A stretch of 64,000 nucleotides of DNA, taken from assembly GCA_050084985.1 (NCBI GenBank), contig JBITNC010000001.1, forward strand, positions 77,128,001-77,192,000, given 5' to 3'. Position 1 is the stretch's first letter; every line of letters starts with the position of its first letter. The notes beneath the pieces are model-generated. The model had not been told where the DNA came from, ran no database searches, and was given only the letters and a program-made list of their open reading frames with translations. The translations under genes were made by a program, and so were the position numbers. Source of the DNA: Nageia nagi (taxonomy: Eukaryota; Pinophyta). Positions 11,167-22,505 of the stretch are shown here, one piece after another.

Positions 11167-13600
11167 ATGATAGTATATATATGTGAGAAAGATAGGGAAA
11201 CGACTGCAACTAAACTTTATCAACCTATGTATTCATATTTGATGGGTTACTTTCTAACTAAGTTGCTTAGGGGAGCATCTTATGTCTTGATCTTTATTGA
11301 TGACTTTAGTAGGATGACATTTGGTTATCTTCTCGAGCACAAGAATCAAACCTTTGATAGATTCAAAGATTTCTAAGCCTTGGTAGAAAACTAGTCTGAA
11401 TTCAAAATCAAGATGTTAAGATCTAATAATAGGGGTGAGTGTAATATCAATGAATTTAATAATTTTTGTACCAAGTATGGAATCAAGAGGTAGTTTACTA
11501 TCCCTTACACTCAATAGAATTATGTAGCTAAAAGAAATAATAGAACCATTCAAGAAATGGTAAGATGTATGTTGGAAGATCTTCTTAGCTTCTTATAGGG
11601 TGAAGTCCTAAATACTGCAATCTACATCTTGAACAGGTGTTCTACAAAAGCAATTGAAGGTAAAACTTTGTATGAGGCATGGAAAGGAAAAAAACCTAAC
11701 ATCTCTCACTTTAATGTCTTTAGTTGTGATGCTTATGCCTTTGTTGTTCTTGAGAAAAGGAAGAAGCTTGATAAGAGATCTGAAAAGTGTATCTTTGTGG
11801 GCTATAATGATCAGTATAGAGGCTACAGGCTATATCAACCTTCTTCCCATGCAGTATTTATGTTAAGGGATGTAAAGTTCAATGAACTACTTGAAGAGTC
11901 TATGTCTCATGAGAACCTTAATGAGGGTGATGATTCTTTTGTTACTCCTAACTGGTTGGATGTTAGTGTGGATTTATCACCTAAGGAACTAAACTCTCCA
12001 ACATAAATGATAATAAGGAGCATAATCATTTATAAATCTTTATTTTCCAAAATCTATTGTAAGAATGAGCCCTCATCCTACAAAGAAGCTTCAAAGCTCA
12101 AGTGCTGGATGATTGCAATGAATGTGGAGTATGAGACTCTAATGAAGAATCAAACTTGGGATTTGGTTTCTTATCCTAATGAATGCAATGTGATTGAAAA
12201 TAAATAGATTTATAAGGTCAAGTATAACTCAATTGGAGAGATTGTGAAATTTTAAGCAAGGTTAGTAGCCAAGGGTTTTGTTAAAAAATATGGAGTTGAT
12301 TATGAGAAAATATTTACTCCAATGGCAAAGATGTCTATTGTCAGAGTAATCTTTGCTCTTTCAGCAACCCAAGGATGGAAAGTTTTTCAACTTGATGTCA
12401 AAATTACTTTTTTTAATAGTGACTTAGATGTGGAAATCTACATGAATTAACCAAAAGGTTTTATTATTAAAGGTAAAAAATATTTTGTGTGCAAATTAAA
12501 GAAGCATTTGTATGGACTTAAGTAAGCACCAAGCACCTAGTACAAAAAGATTTTAGAATACTTTGAGGATATTGGATTTTCTAAATGCTTCTCTTATTTA
12601 GATCTTTATGTGATCAACCAAGGATAAGACTTGATCTTGATTCTTCTCTATGTGTATGATCTATTAATTACAAGGAATAATATGATCCTCATACAAGATT
12701 GCATATCCAAACATAAGGCAACTTTTGAAATGATTGATCTTGGTCTATTGCACTACTACCTTCGTATGCAAGTGTACCAATACAAGGATTATACTTACCT
12801 CAATCAATCAAAGTATATTTCATATATCTTGCAAAAATTTAAAATGGAGGAGTGCAAGCATGTTACAATCTTAATCTCTCTTGGAATCACTTTATCTCTT
12901 AGTTCTAACTCTTAATTGGCAGATGCTATGGCTTATAGACAACTAATTAGTAGTCTTATTTATTTGACTATCTCTAGGTCAGATACTACCTTTGTTGTAA
13001 ATTTGATGGCTCACTTTATGCAAAAGCTATATGTTGAGCACTTCAATGCTATTAAGCAAATTTTGAGGTATGTAGCAAGCACTAAGGATCTTGCTCTCAA
13101 GTATGATAAGTTATCTTCATTTATTCTCTTAGGATTCTCGTATTCTAACTATGGGAGAGATAGATATGATAGGAAATAAACCTCTACTTATGTGTTTAGC
13201 ATTAGTTTAGGTGCTATCTCTTGGGCATCCAAGAAGCAGCCTACTACTGCTCTCTCCACCACTAAGGTTGAATATCATGCAATATCAGTTGTAGCCTAGG
13301 AATCTATTTAGTTGAGGCATATTCTAAAAGAAATAGGGTATGAACAAGTTCATCCATCTCAAATTTCTTCAAATAATTAGTTAGTTATTACTTTGGTAAA
13401 AAAATCATATTTTCCACTAAAGAACAAAGCATGTCGAAATCCAAGCCCATTGCATCAGAGAGAAGGTTTTGGATGGTCTTGTACACTTGCAGTATTATCC
13501 ATTAGTCCTAAACTCTACAAATTTATTCACCAAGCTACTTCTTGAAGCTCAATTTTGTAAGCTAAGGGAGTCTATTGAGTTGGTGAAGTTACCTTAAAAA
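11167..13600 (+). pseudogene. Copia-A polyprotein remnant (integrase-RT-RNase H)
   Basis: Enters in mid-integrase (GASYVLIFIDDFSRMTFGYL at about 11272) without gag, protease or the HHCC finger. It continues through SEKCIFVGYNDQYRGYRLY at 11780-11835, the RT region from about 12060 and RNase H from about 12916 to 13600. Stops are frequent, for example at 11375, 12004, 12205 and 12913. The RT active site, YVDD in the sister elements, reads YVYD at 12649-12660, so a metal-binding Asp is lost. No product can be made. The line of descent is clear from the near-collinear match with Copia-B. Confidence 0.9.
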
Positions 13601-13739
13601 AAGGTGTACATATTGAATTCTTGTTGAAACCATTGTATTTTCTCCTTCTTAATAAAGTTATTGAATTTGGTTTGTATACTTTGTTTATACATTCCTTTGT
13701 TTGATAACTATAAGTATGGGCTTGGCATCTTAGTGATGA

Positions 13740-13920
13740 CTTATAGTATACCTCAAATCCAAGCACATTATATTAGAGAGAAAGTTCTTGATGCAACAAC
13801 TAGGCTCTATTCATATGACTTTATCTCTCCTGGTTTATTCACTAGCCACCTTAGAAACTTTATTATGCACACTTTGAAAGTTTCTTATGATAGTGAAGTT
13901 ATCTTCAAAGGGGAGTGAAG
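13740..13920 (+). pseudogene. Second copy of the Copia-A polyprotein tail
   Basis: QIQAHYIREKVLDATTRLYS and the final SEVIFKGE repeat, in diverged form, the end of RNase H already present at 13430-13600. The stretch between them repeats the non-coding phrase GGCTTGGCATCTTAGTGATG that normally follows pol. The element thus carries a tandem duplication of pol tail plus downstream non-coding sequence. Confidence 0.7.
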
Positions 13921-14002
13921 GTTGAATTCATGTTTGTAATGATAACTTCATTTCTAAGAGGCTCTTTTTTATTATATGGTGTTGATCTAAATGTACACCT
14001 TC

Positions 14003-14035
14003 ATGGTTAGTTCGTTCTATGTGAGAAACTCATGG
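14003..14035 (+). other. Degenerate hairpin repeat, Copia-A
   Basis: ACCTTCATGGTTAGTTCGTT followed by CTATGTGAGAAACTCATG corresponds to the hairpin units after pol in Copia-B and Copia-C. Only one clear copy remains and its stem is shortened. Confidence 0.5.
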
Positions 14036-14621
14036 TACATTTTATTTTGTTATCACTATGAGAGGAATCAATATGTGTTTGTTAGCATTGTTTGGTTATC
14101 CATATGTGAGTAATTTATATATGTGCATATACTTTTTATCATTGATCAACACATGTTTCTATATATAGCAATGATTATAAGAATTAGCTTGGCATCTTTA
14201 TAATGAATTATAGTGCATTATTGATCAGTTTATGGATGGCATTACTTAGTTCATTTATCTTGTGATTGATATGAATGTTATATGCTACATCTAATTAATC
14301 TTGTTTATAAGTTGCTTGTACCTTACAGGTTTCATCTTGATAGTGGAGGTTACTTACTTCATGTGGGTAAGCTCATGGAGGCTCATATGTCAATTCAGTG
14401 TTGATCGACTACACTTACAATGAAACTAATTATGGTTAATGATCATATTGTAAACTATTTTGTTAAATGGTATTGTAATGAGTCTCAAATTAAGATTTTG
14501 CTTATTTTTAAAGATGTAAAAGTTCTCATCTTTGCTTGTATCTCTTTGCAGGATAACCCTCCCTTACTCTTATCTGTATTCGTCTCTCTACACTCTATTC
14601 TAATATTACATTAAAGGGAAG

Positions 14622-15096
14622 TGTTAAAATTTGTAATGTAATATTGTGTAACATTTCTCTTGAATATAAATTCACTTAATACTTAAAGTATTATTAGATA
14701 CCTTAAAGTATTAAGGGAATAAAAATAGGAGAAGGATTAAAAATAGGTACGAGTTTAAAAATAGGTAAAGGATTAAAAATAGAAAAGGGGTTAAATATAG
14801 AGTGGATTTCTTCTTATAAAAAGAGAAGAACCCTCCCCTTCTCTAGTTACACAATTGTAATGCAAGCTTTGCTATAGGTTTAGAGTGTGAGAGATAGAAG
14901 TGATTTTGTAAGAGAGGTCCTTGAGAATAACAAGATCTTAGTTAGTGGATGTTCTTCCAAGGAGGGAGGAATCACTTTATATCTTGTATTACTTGTATCA
15001 TTGGCTTTAGTTATTATGCTATTGCATTGATGTTGAAAGTTCCTCCTTAAGATCTTGGAAGATTAGAAGTTAATTTAGAAAGGGTTAATTTCTTCA
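14622..15096 (+). repeat. 3' LTR of Copia-A
   Basis: 475 bp, TGTTAAAATTTG ... TTTCTTCA, preceded by the purine tract TTAAAGGGAAG (14611-14621) and followed by the CTTCT duplication at 15097-15101. Confidence 0.85.
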
Positions 15097-15101
15097 CTTC
15101 T

Positions 15102-15365
15102 TTCAAATATTTATGTTGAATTGGGTAGTTGGGATGATATTCAAAGAGTAAGCACATTTATGAAAGATAGAGGAATCAAGAAGACACCTTGATGTAGTTA
15201 GATTGAATTGACAAAAGGTTACATGATTTTCTTGTAGGAGATAGTTCACACCCATAAACATAGGAGATCTATGAAAATTGGAGATATTATTGAGTAAGAT
15301 GAAGGTAGTGGAGAATAAAATTCCAAATACAATTGCTACAAGTTGTGTGTTTTATAACTAATATA
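15102..15365 (+). pseudogene. PPR protein pseudogene, part 2 (E/E+ region)
   Basis: Continues the PPR frame broken at 7376: SNIYVELGSWDDIQRVSTFM, then KDRGIKKTP and IELTKG, and after a stop SSHPxxxEIYxKL-like wording and KMKVVENKIPNT. This is the E and E+ tail of PLS-class PPR editing factors. No DYW domain follows. TGA and TAA/TAG stops at about 15192, 15235 and 15258 disable it. Fusing 7376 to 15102 gives an in-register codon run through YVLSNIY, which shows that Copia-A landed in a gene of this type. Confidence 0.85.
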
Positions 15366-15424
15366 GTCATAAACAAAATACATACACACACATTTATATA
15401 TATCCTCAATTCATGTGAAATTTA

Positions 15425-17010
15425 AAGTGCAGTACCAACAAACTATATACCTTATTGAAATTGCTATGATATACATTTTCTTGTATTCCATTTCCTTCAT
15501 CTACATTTACATGTAAACTTTTTGTTATTTCTATAGCATTTTCATGTGTCATATACAATTATGATAAATACAAGGATAAGTACTAAACTAAGTATAATGG
15601 TAAATACAATAATATGATTTCAACTATTACCAATTGAGTGACACATTCCTCTATCGCATTCCCTTTATATGCATCTGCATATGAATTCTTTATCATTTAT
15701 GTAGCATTTTCCTAAACAAACAAGGTGAAAAAATCTAAAATTGTAAGTTATACATCATAAAGTGCATTGCTATAGATAAAATATAAGCCTTGATTCAAAG
15801 TGGCAGTACAAACAAGAACTCGTTGCAAGGATAACTCTTGAGTGATTGTACAAAAAATATATATACCTGATTAAAAGTGTTATGATTTGTATTTTCTTCA
15901 TTTTCCTATATCCCATTCCCTTCATCTGCATTTGCATGTGAACTTTTTATTGTTTATGTAGCACTTCCCTATGTCACATATAATTATGATAAATACAAGG
16001 GTAAATATGAAATTAAGTATAATGATAAATACAATAATTTGAGTTCAGTTGTTACTAATTGAGTGACACATTCCTTTGTCACATTCCCTTCATCTACATT
16101 TGTGTCTAAACTCTTTATCATTTTTACAATATTTTCTTAAATAAACAAGGTGAACAGATCTAAAATTGCAAGTTATACATCATAAAGTGCATTCCTACAG
16201 ATAAACATAAGCCTTAATTCAAAATGGTAAAGAACTCATTGCAAGGCTAGCTCTTGAGTGGTAGTATAAATAAACTATATACTTGATAGAATATGCTATG
16301 ATCTGCATTTTCTTCATTTTCTTACATCCCATTCCCTTCATTTGCATTCACATGTGAACTTTTTATTATTTTTGTAACACTTCCCTATGTCACATATAAT
16401 TATGATAAATACACGGATAAATATTAAACTAAGTACAATGATAAATACAATAATCTAATTTTAATTGTTATTAGTTGAGTGACACATTCCTCTATCACAT
16501 TCCCTTCATCTTCATTTGCATCTAAACTCTTTATCATTTCTGCAACATTTTTCTAAATAAAAAGGTGAACAAATCTAAAATTTGAAGCTATACATCATAA
16601 ATTGCATTTCCATAGATAAAACATATACCTTGATTTAAAGTGGTAGTACAAATGAGAACTCATTGCAAGGCTAGTTCTCAAGTGGCACAACAAACAAACT
16701 ATATAATTGATTAAAAGTACTACAATTTGTATTTTCTTGTATCCCATTCCCTTCATTTACATTTACATGTGATTTTTTTGTTGTTTTTGTAGCACTTCCC
16801 TATGTCACATGGAATTATGATAAATACAAGGATAAATATTAAACTAAGTACAATGATAAATATAACAATTTGAGTTTTGTTGTTACCAATTGAGTGACAC
16901 ATTCCTTATTGCATTCCTTTCATTTGCATTTGCATCTAAACTCTATCATTTTTGCAACATTTTCCTATCTCACATTCTCTTTATTTGCATTTCCATTTCG
17001 TTCATTTGCA
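15425..17010 (+). repeat. Satellite-like tandem repeat of about 420 bp
   Basis: Nearly four copies. The anchor ATGATAAATAC recurs at 15561, 15986, 16402 and 16817 (spacing 425, 416, 415). Each copy also holds a CATTCCCTTCAT/TTGCAT-rich segment, GAGTGACACATTCCT and TACATCATAAA. Fragments continue to about 17330. There is no coding potential. Confidence 0.85.
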
Positions 17011-17339
17011 TTTGCAATAGTGGTCATTCCTATACCCATATCCTAAAAAAAAGGTATTTGTATGAGAGCATCAATCTTCATAAATATGCAATATCATAAG
17101 ACCAACTTATTTTTTAAGCATTTAGTTAGAAAGGTTTAGAAAGAAATACTAAATGGTAATAAATCATAAATTCAACCAAGAATTTAGCAAAGCAACTCTA
17201 CCATTTCTAATAGGCATCATTCCAAAAAATGACATTGTCAATTCCTTAACACACATGCTTACCTCTTGAGTGATATTTTCAATTCCTTCATTTGCATTTG
17301 AAGTGGTAGTATTCCTAAATAAACAATAGTGGTATCTTG

Positions 17340-19970
17340 ATCAAGATCAAACCATATAATTTATAATATGATTTGTTTTCTCATTTCCTATAGTTGAAAC
17401 ACTATTTAATGTCATTACAATACAAAATTATATGCTCACCTCTTATCTCTACATGAGAACATGAAAAGAGTTTATCATAGGAGGATGTAGACCATTTTCT
17501 CTAGTGATGCATTTATCTTACTAGCTCTTTTCATGGAGCAAAATAAATGGAGTACAAAAAATGACATTGTCAATTTCAAAAAATATTATGATATCAAAGA
17601 AAAATACAAATGAGAATCATATGCTAAACTCCTCACATGAGGGATTCTCTAGTTTGCATTGTTAATGCATCTCCCTTCTATATCATTGGTATCTTTGTTA
17701 TCAAAGAATGTGAAATTACTTCTATCAACATATATGGAATCTTTGAAGTGTATGAAAGATGATTCTCTTAACTCTTCCAATTACACTAAGGATATAGGCA
17801 AGGGTGCACCCTAACAAATGGAATTTAATATATATAAGTACACTATATATGAAAAATAACTACAAAATTTTGACTAGCAAAAAATAATATAGTACCTTTA
17901 TGTGTTCCTTTATCAAATATCACTTCCAACAAGTTTCTCTCTTTTCATAGATATCATAGTTCATCATTTCTCTAGTAATCTTTTCTCATGCTTCCATTGA
18001 TAGTTGTAATTTTGAAGTCACTTGCTCTTTGATCATCATTCAAACCTTGAACAATATTAATAGTTTAGAGTTACATTAGTTGCTAAATACATGTTTAGGA
18101 ATATATTTTATTTTCAATTATTTTATTTTGTTATATGTTGATGGTTTTAAGGTTGTTGTTGGCCTACCCTTTTTCAATTCTAATACAAGTGGTAAACCAT
18201 TATGATATTTCGTCCTATGGTTATTAAAGGTTGTACATGACCAAATTGGTATGGATGGGTAAATAAGACATGTATCAACCTCATAGTGGTATCTCAACTT
18301 GCCACTCCTCCTACTAGTATGTCATTCATATTCTACACCATGTGCATGCTCAATGTCAGCCTGTTACAAGTGAACAAGATCCAAACATAATAAGTAAATT
18401 GTATACTTGCATGATTCTAACATTATTGCATAAATAAGTGCAAAAATAAATACTAAACATTGCTAAGTTAAATGTTTTCACCACAAGCTAGGTCGTCAAT
18501 TGCAGCAACTAAAGATTTTATTCCGCCTATGCATTGTTAAAACATATCAATCCATTAACATTGCATGTATAATGATTCATACAAAGAATAATACAATACA
18601 AGTCACTCATGCTATTAAAGTATTTATAACAATCACACACTACACTTGCATGTAAGTAGAACACATACAATACGAGGTTAATTTTCATGTTATAGTAACA
18701 TCCTGCCTGCTAGAGATTGATTTCTTTATCTTATTAGATCAATTAATATATACTCATATTCATAGAAAAAAAAAAAATATATTTATTGCTTTGAATTCAT
18801 GTAGATGAAAATGAATGTGGATATCCAAAATCAACAGTGTGACACAAATTCAACTTCAATGATGTTACGCAAATGAAATGTATCAAAGATTCTCATGAAG
18901 TTATATCCCACTTTATTAAGATTTCTCTATCTCAATTTCACTCCAATAGATCCAAATATTTCCAAAATATGTTCATCTATTGTAAATATGAGTAATATAA
19001 AATCATTCATATGAAAACAAACATTGGTTTCACTTGGGCTCTATTTTTGTAATGGAAAATACATGCACTAGGTATTTTAGGCTTACTGGATATGTTCTTC
19101 ATATGTAAAATGTCAAAAGGATATGTTCTTGATATACAAAATTATTAAAATAGTCTTACATGATGGGAAGTGATTCAAACAATTGCATAACAACATAAAA
19201 AGATAATAATAGAAAGATGTTCAAAGAGTTACGACATTGATAAAAGATATAAGAATGAAGAAGACACATAGTGAGGATTAATCAAATCTTGTTTATAACT
19301 AAATACATTAGCTTCAATCATAATATATAAAAATACCAAAATGCCCTTAACTATTTTTATAAAATGCAATTGATTGGCTTCAAAATAGATTACATTATTA
19401 TTGGAAGTATTCTAATTATATATGTAACTTATGCAACTTTAAAAAGTGGCATAATTTGGAAAACAATATTACATCATAAGAGTATGTAATGTTAAATTGA
19501 AAAGTAAGTCTTGATGAATGGAATATGGCATTTCTCATGAATACTTGAAAGTTAGTTATAATTTGCTTCAATTATTAAACATATAATGTCATTTTTCATA
19601 AAGTTTTTTTTATTAAACATTTGAAAAAATAGATAATGTTATTATTTGTTGAAATCATATTGTCAAGTGAATGTAACTACATAGGTATATTGATGAGGTA
19701 TTTGTTAAAGCCTTATTTTTTAATACAATAGAGTCATAGTATTCAACTCTTTTATAGAATCTTGTGCAATTATAGAGTGTATAGTTGGAGAAGGAGATGC
19801 AATAATTACAAAAGATGAAAGAAGAATTACTTGAAGGAAATAGAAAATACTAAATGAAATAGTGAGAATCTAGTAATTGCTTTTTGCTATTAAACACATC
19901 CTTTGGTACAATCATTCAAGTTATGAAGAACCTTCAACTATGTGGTAATTATCGCTATAATATAGGGTTT
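17340..19970. other. Unassigned AT-rich spacer
   Basis: I see no gene, RNA gene, LTR boundary or clear tandem repeat in these 2.6 kb. Open frames are short and have no recognisable content. Confidence 0.5.
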
Positions 19971-19971
19971 A

Positions 19972-19976
19972 TTTCT
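19972..19976. repeat. Left target-site duplication of Copia-B
   Basis: TTTCT, identical to 28676-28680. Confidence 0.9.
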
Positions 19977-20473
19977 TGTTAGAATTTGTAATGAAATATT
20001 GTGAATATCTAAACTCCTTGTAAATTCAATTAATCACTTAAGGGTATGTAGATACCTTAAGAGATTAATTGAATTCTTTAATATGTAGACTTTGACTTTA
20101 CCAAAGTGGTTAGTTGGTAGGTTGAAGTTAGGTGATACATTAAATGTAACCTTAACCTTACCCTTGGGTTAAAGGAAGGTTAGGGAGGTGCTCTCAAGCT
20201 ATAAATAGAGGGCCTCTCCTCTTGTAACATATCTAAGTTTTGGAGTAAGTTTACTCTACTTGGTTGTGTAGGAGAGAGCAAGAGAATAGTTGTAAGAGAG
20301 ATATGTATTGAGAATAGAGAACTAGTTGTGGATGTACTCCCAAGGAGGGAGGAACCACATTATATTGGTGTCATATTGTGTGAATGATGTTCTTAGAATT
20401 ATAGATGATGAATGATTTAGCTTCCTAGTCTAAGGTCCTAGAGGATTTGTTTAGATCTAGTTCAAATCCTTCA
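19977..20473 (+). repeat. 5' LTR of Copia-B
   Basis: TGTTAGAATTTG ... AAATCCTTCA. TATA box TATAAATA at 20200-20207. A 53-nt imperfect palindrome at 20023-20075 has arms built on ATTCAATTAATC/GATTAATTGAAT and CTTAAGGGTAT/ATACCTTAAG around GTAG. Confidence 0.95.
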
Positions 20474-20475
20474 AT

Positions 20476-20487
20476 TGGTATCAGAGC
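20476..20487 (+). other. Primer-binding site, Copia-B
   Basis: TGGTATCAGAGC, complementary to the 3' end of initiator Met-tRNA, two bases after the LTR. Confidence 0.95.
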
Positions 20488-21386
20488 CTTGTTGTGGAAG
20501 CTCTTCTTCTTGGTGTGGAAGCTACATCTTGGTGATCCTTCTTCATTCCTCATCTTACACTCCATTGGTGAGGTAAATTTTTAAGAAAAGGTATAAATTT
20601 CCTCCTTATTTGGTCATTTTTTTTGGATTATTACATAATGCTACTAACACATTATTTGCTATGTGTTAGTCCTTTTTAAGTTATGATTAACAAGTTGCAA
20701 TTTTTTACTAATCCTCTATGTTACTTGCAATTTTAAATTGCTATAGTTCTTTTAAAAAGGGTTAGTATACAACAATTGTAATTTGTTGTTCATGTTATAT
20801 TGAACTTAAAAGTATGTGTTGGTTCAATTATTTGATCAAATACCAATATATGATGCAAAATTGCAATATATATACTAACAATTTTTATGTTAGTAGTATT
20901 ATGTTATTACTATTTGCTTAAAAATAGTAAGATATTATTGTGAAATTTCTCCTACCTATACTACCATTTTTTATGTTAATGGTATTTTTTGAGGCATGAA
21001 TATTTAAAAGTTTGAGAGTAGGACAATTTTTTTTCTACCACAATTTTAGAGGCACAATAATATATTCAAAGGCTCAATCTAATATATATATATATATATT
21101 GTATTTTTGTTTAAAATAATCAAAAATATATATATATTTTATTTTGTTTAAACTAATCAAAAAATTATATATATATTTTTTCAAATCCAATAAGGCGGGT
21201 CAAGGAAAATAAAAAATTGGCGCCCACCGTTTGTGCCCTTTTACGGTCATATCTCTGGCCGAGTTAAGTTTTTTGAGATAGGGTTTTTGGGTGACATCTT
21301 GTAGGCCAACATGCATAAACACATTAATTTGAGATAAATTATGTTCTCAACTCCTTCCCAAAGGCTTATAGGCTTCACCATTCAAG

Positions 21387-21539
21387 ATGGGAAAATCAAC
21401 GAAGACACCCAAATTTGCGAAGATGAAGAAAATTATCAGCTCTAAAGCAATTCGTAGTTACAAAGAAGAGGTGCTTAATCCAAACAAGAAAAATACAGAA
21501 AAGGAGAAGCTACCTAGAAATATGGTAAATAAAAAATAA
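21387..21539 (+). pseudogene. FCF1: Captured FCF1 N-terminal exon fragment
   Basis: An uninterrupted 50-codon frame starts MGKSTKTPKFAKMKKI and runs through KAIRSYKEEVLNPNKK and KEKLPRN. This is the N-terminus of plant FCF1/UTP24, the PIN-domain endonuclease of the small-subunit processome that cleaves pre-rRNA at early sites. The PIN domain and its acidic residues are absent. Homology stops at RNM, where the DNA reads ATG|GTAAAT, a plausible 5' splice site, so the capture appears to include an exon-intron border and therefore came from DNA or unspliced RNA. It lies in the Copia-B leader. Any peptide would lack nuclease activity. Confidence 0.85.
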
Positions 21540-21724
21540 ATTTATTATTATCACGTTAAATAAATTACAAACCATATAAAATTTTATTTCGGGGGTGTTC
21601 CAGTCAAAAATGAGCATGCCTCTGGTGGCTCCTCTGCCCACGTGCGTGGCCTCTAGTGGCAACCACCACCACTCGCTGCTCGTCTGTCTGCCTTCTTCCT
21701 CTTGCGATTGCCTCCTCCTCCTTC

Positions 21725-21995
21725 GTGGTTTGTTTGACAACATGCAGGATGTAGACACAGTTCTCTGGACTATATATGATTGCAGGATATGCACCAGACG
21801 GATACATTGAAATAGCTCCTGAATTGTTTACCGAGCTGCATGCTTTCGACATCATTTCTTGCCTTGTAATGATTGCTAGATCTGCACAACCCAGCTCTAG
21901 TCTTGTTCCCTACCATGGTCAATGGATATGCATGCGCGTTGTTTGCAGGAGATGCTGATGCAGACATAGTTTCATGCAATACGACTATTGACCCA
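21725..21995 (+). pseudogene. Captured PPR motif fragment in Copia-B leader
   Basis: Across frames the stretch reads LFDNMQDVDTVLWTI, MIAGYAPDGYIEIAPELFTE, HAFDIISC and, after about 70 nt, DADADIVSCNTTI. These are consecutive PLS-class PPR motifs (consensus form: MIAGYxxNGYxxxAxELFxxM..RDxVSW). Frame slips separate them, so no PPR protein is made. The GC content is well above that of the flanking leader. A related fragment occurs in the Copia-D leader. Confidence 0.75.
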
Positions 21996-22215
21996 TTTTA
22001 TGGCCTAAACTACTCGCCTCTCCGCACCCTGGGCTGGTCAACAGCCGCCCCATGTGCCTCACGCGACCTCCACCCCCCTACGTGGCCTCCTTACCGCCTT
22101 GGACTCCTTCTGCGGCCCAGTCTCTCCCACTCCACGTGACTCACCACCCTTCTCCACCCTTTGGTCTTTCCTGCCACCCCTGCCCAGCTTCTCCACCTCC
22201 TTGAGGCTTACACAT
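21995..22215. other. GC-rich segment shared by Copia-B and Copia-D leaders
   Basis: C-rich DNA beginning near CTGGTCAACAGCCGCCCCAT. The reverse complement of 62975-63095 in Copia-D has the same start (TGGTCAACAGCCACCCCACG) and similar C-rich wording. Open frames on both strands here look like composition effects; I assign no gene. Confidence 0.55.
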
Positions 22216-22435
22216 GGCCCTTTCATTTTTTTTGTCAAATCTTGTTGTTGGGTATTTAATTTTTTTTACCCACTCCAAATTTGATTTGATTTTTTGCCTT
22301 AGTCACACTTCACTATTTCCAGTTTACCCCTTAAGTGACAACCAGGCAACCTCACCCTTAAACTAATTTTTTTAGCATCCAAGTTGTTAGCACTTTAAGT
22401 AAAAATGGGGGGGATTTTTATCATTTTTTACTTAA

Positions 22436-22505
22436 ATGCTAAATAGATCTTGCATGTGATGCTAAATAGATCTTGCATGTTATGCTAAATGGATCTTGCA
22501 TACTA
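22436..22505 (+). repeat. 23-bp tandem repeat, three copies
   Basis: Three copies of ATGCTAAATAGATCTTGCAT plus three bases in the Copia-B leader, with one to three changes between copies. Confidence 0.85.

Larger units (their letters stand above)
7377..15096 (+). mobile_element. Copia-A, old LTR retrotransposon
   Basis: Complete outline: 5' LTR 7377-7848, primer site 7851-7862, leader, degenerate integrase to RNase H, non-coding 3' segment, purine tract TTAAAGGGAAG and 3' LTR 14622-15096. The flanking five bases are GTTCT and CTTCT (4 of 5 match), consistent with an aged 5-bp duplication. By hand count the LTRs differ at roughly 10% of positions, making this the oldest of the three copies with both LTRs visible. 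Gag, protease and the start of integrase are absent. It sits inside the PPR pseudogene; removing it and one duplication restores the PPR reading across the junction. Confidence 0.9.

Noticed and set aside
17340-19970. Hidden gene in the unassigned spacer
   Set aside because: Only short frames without codon bias or motif; I found no splice-linked exons.
22054-22284. Overlapping GC-rich frames on both strands in the Copia-B leader
   Set aside because: Few stops because of high GC; outside the PPR-like part they match nothing, and frames differ from Copia-D.
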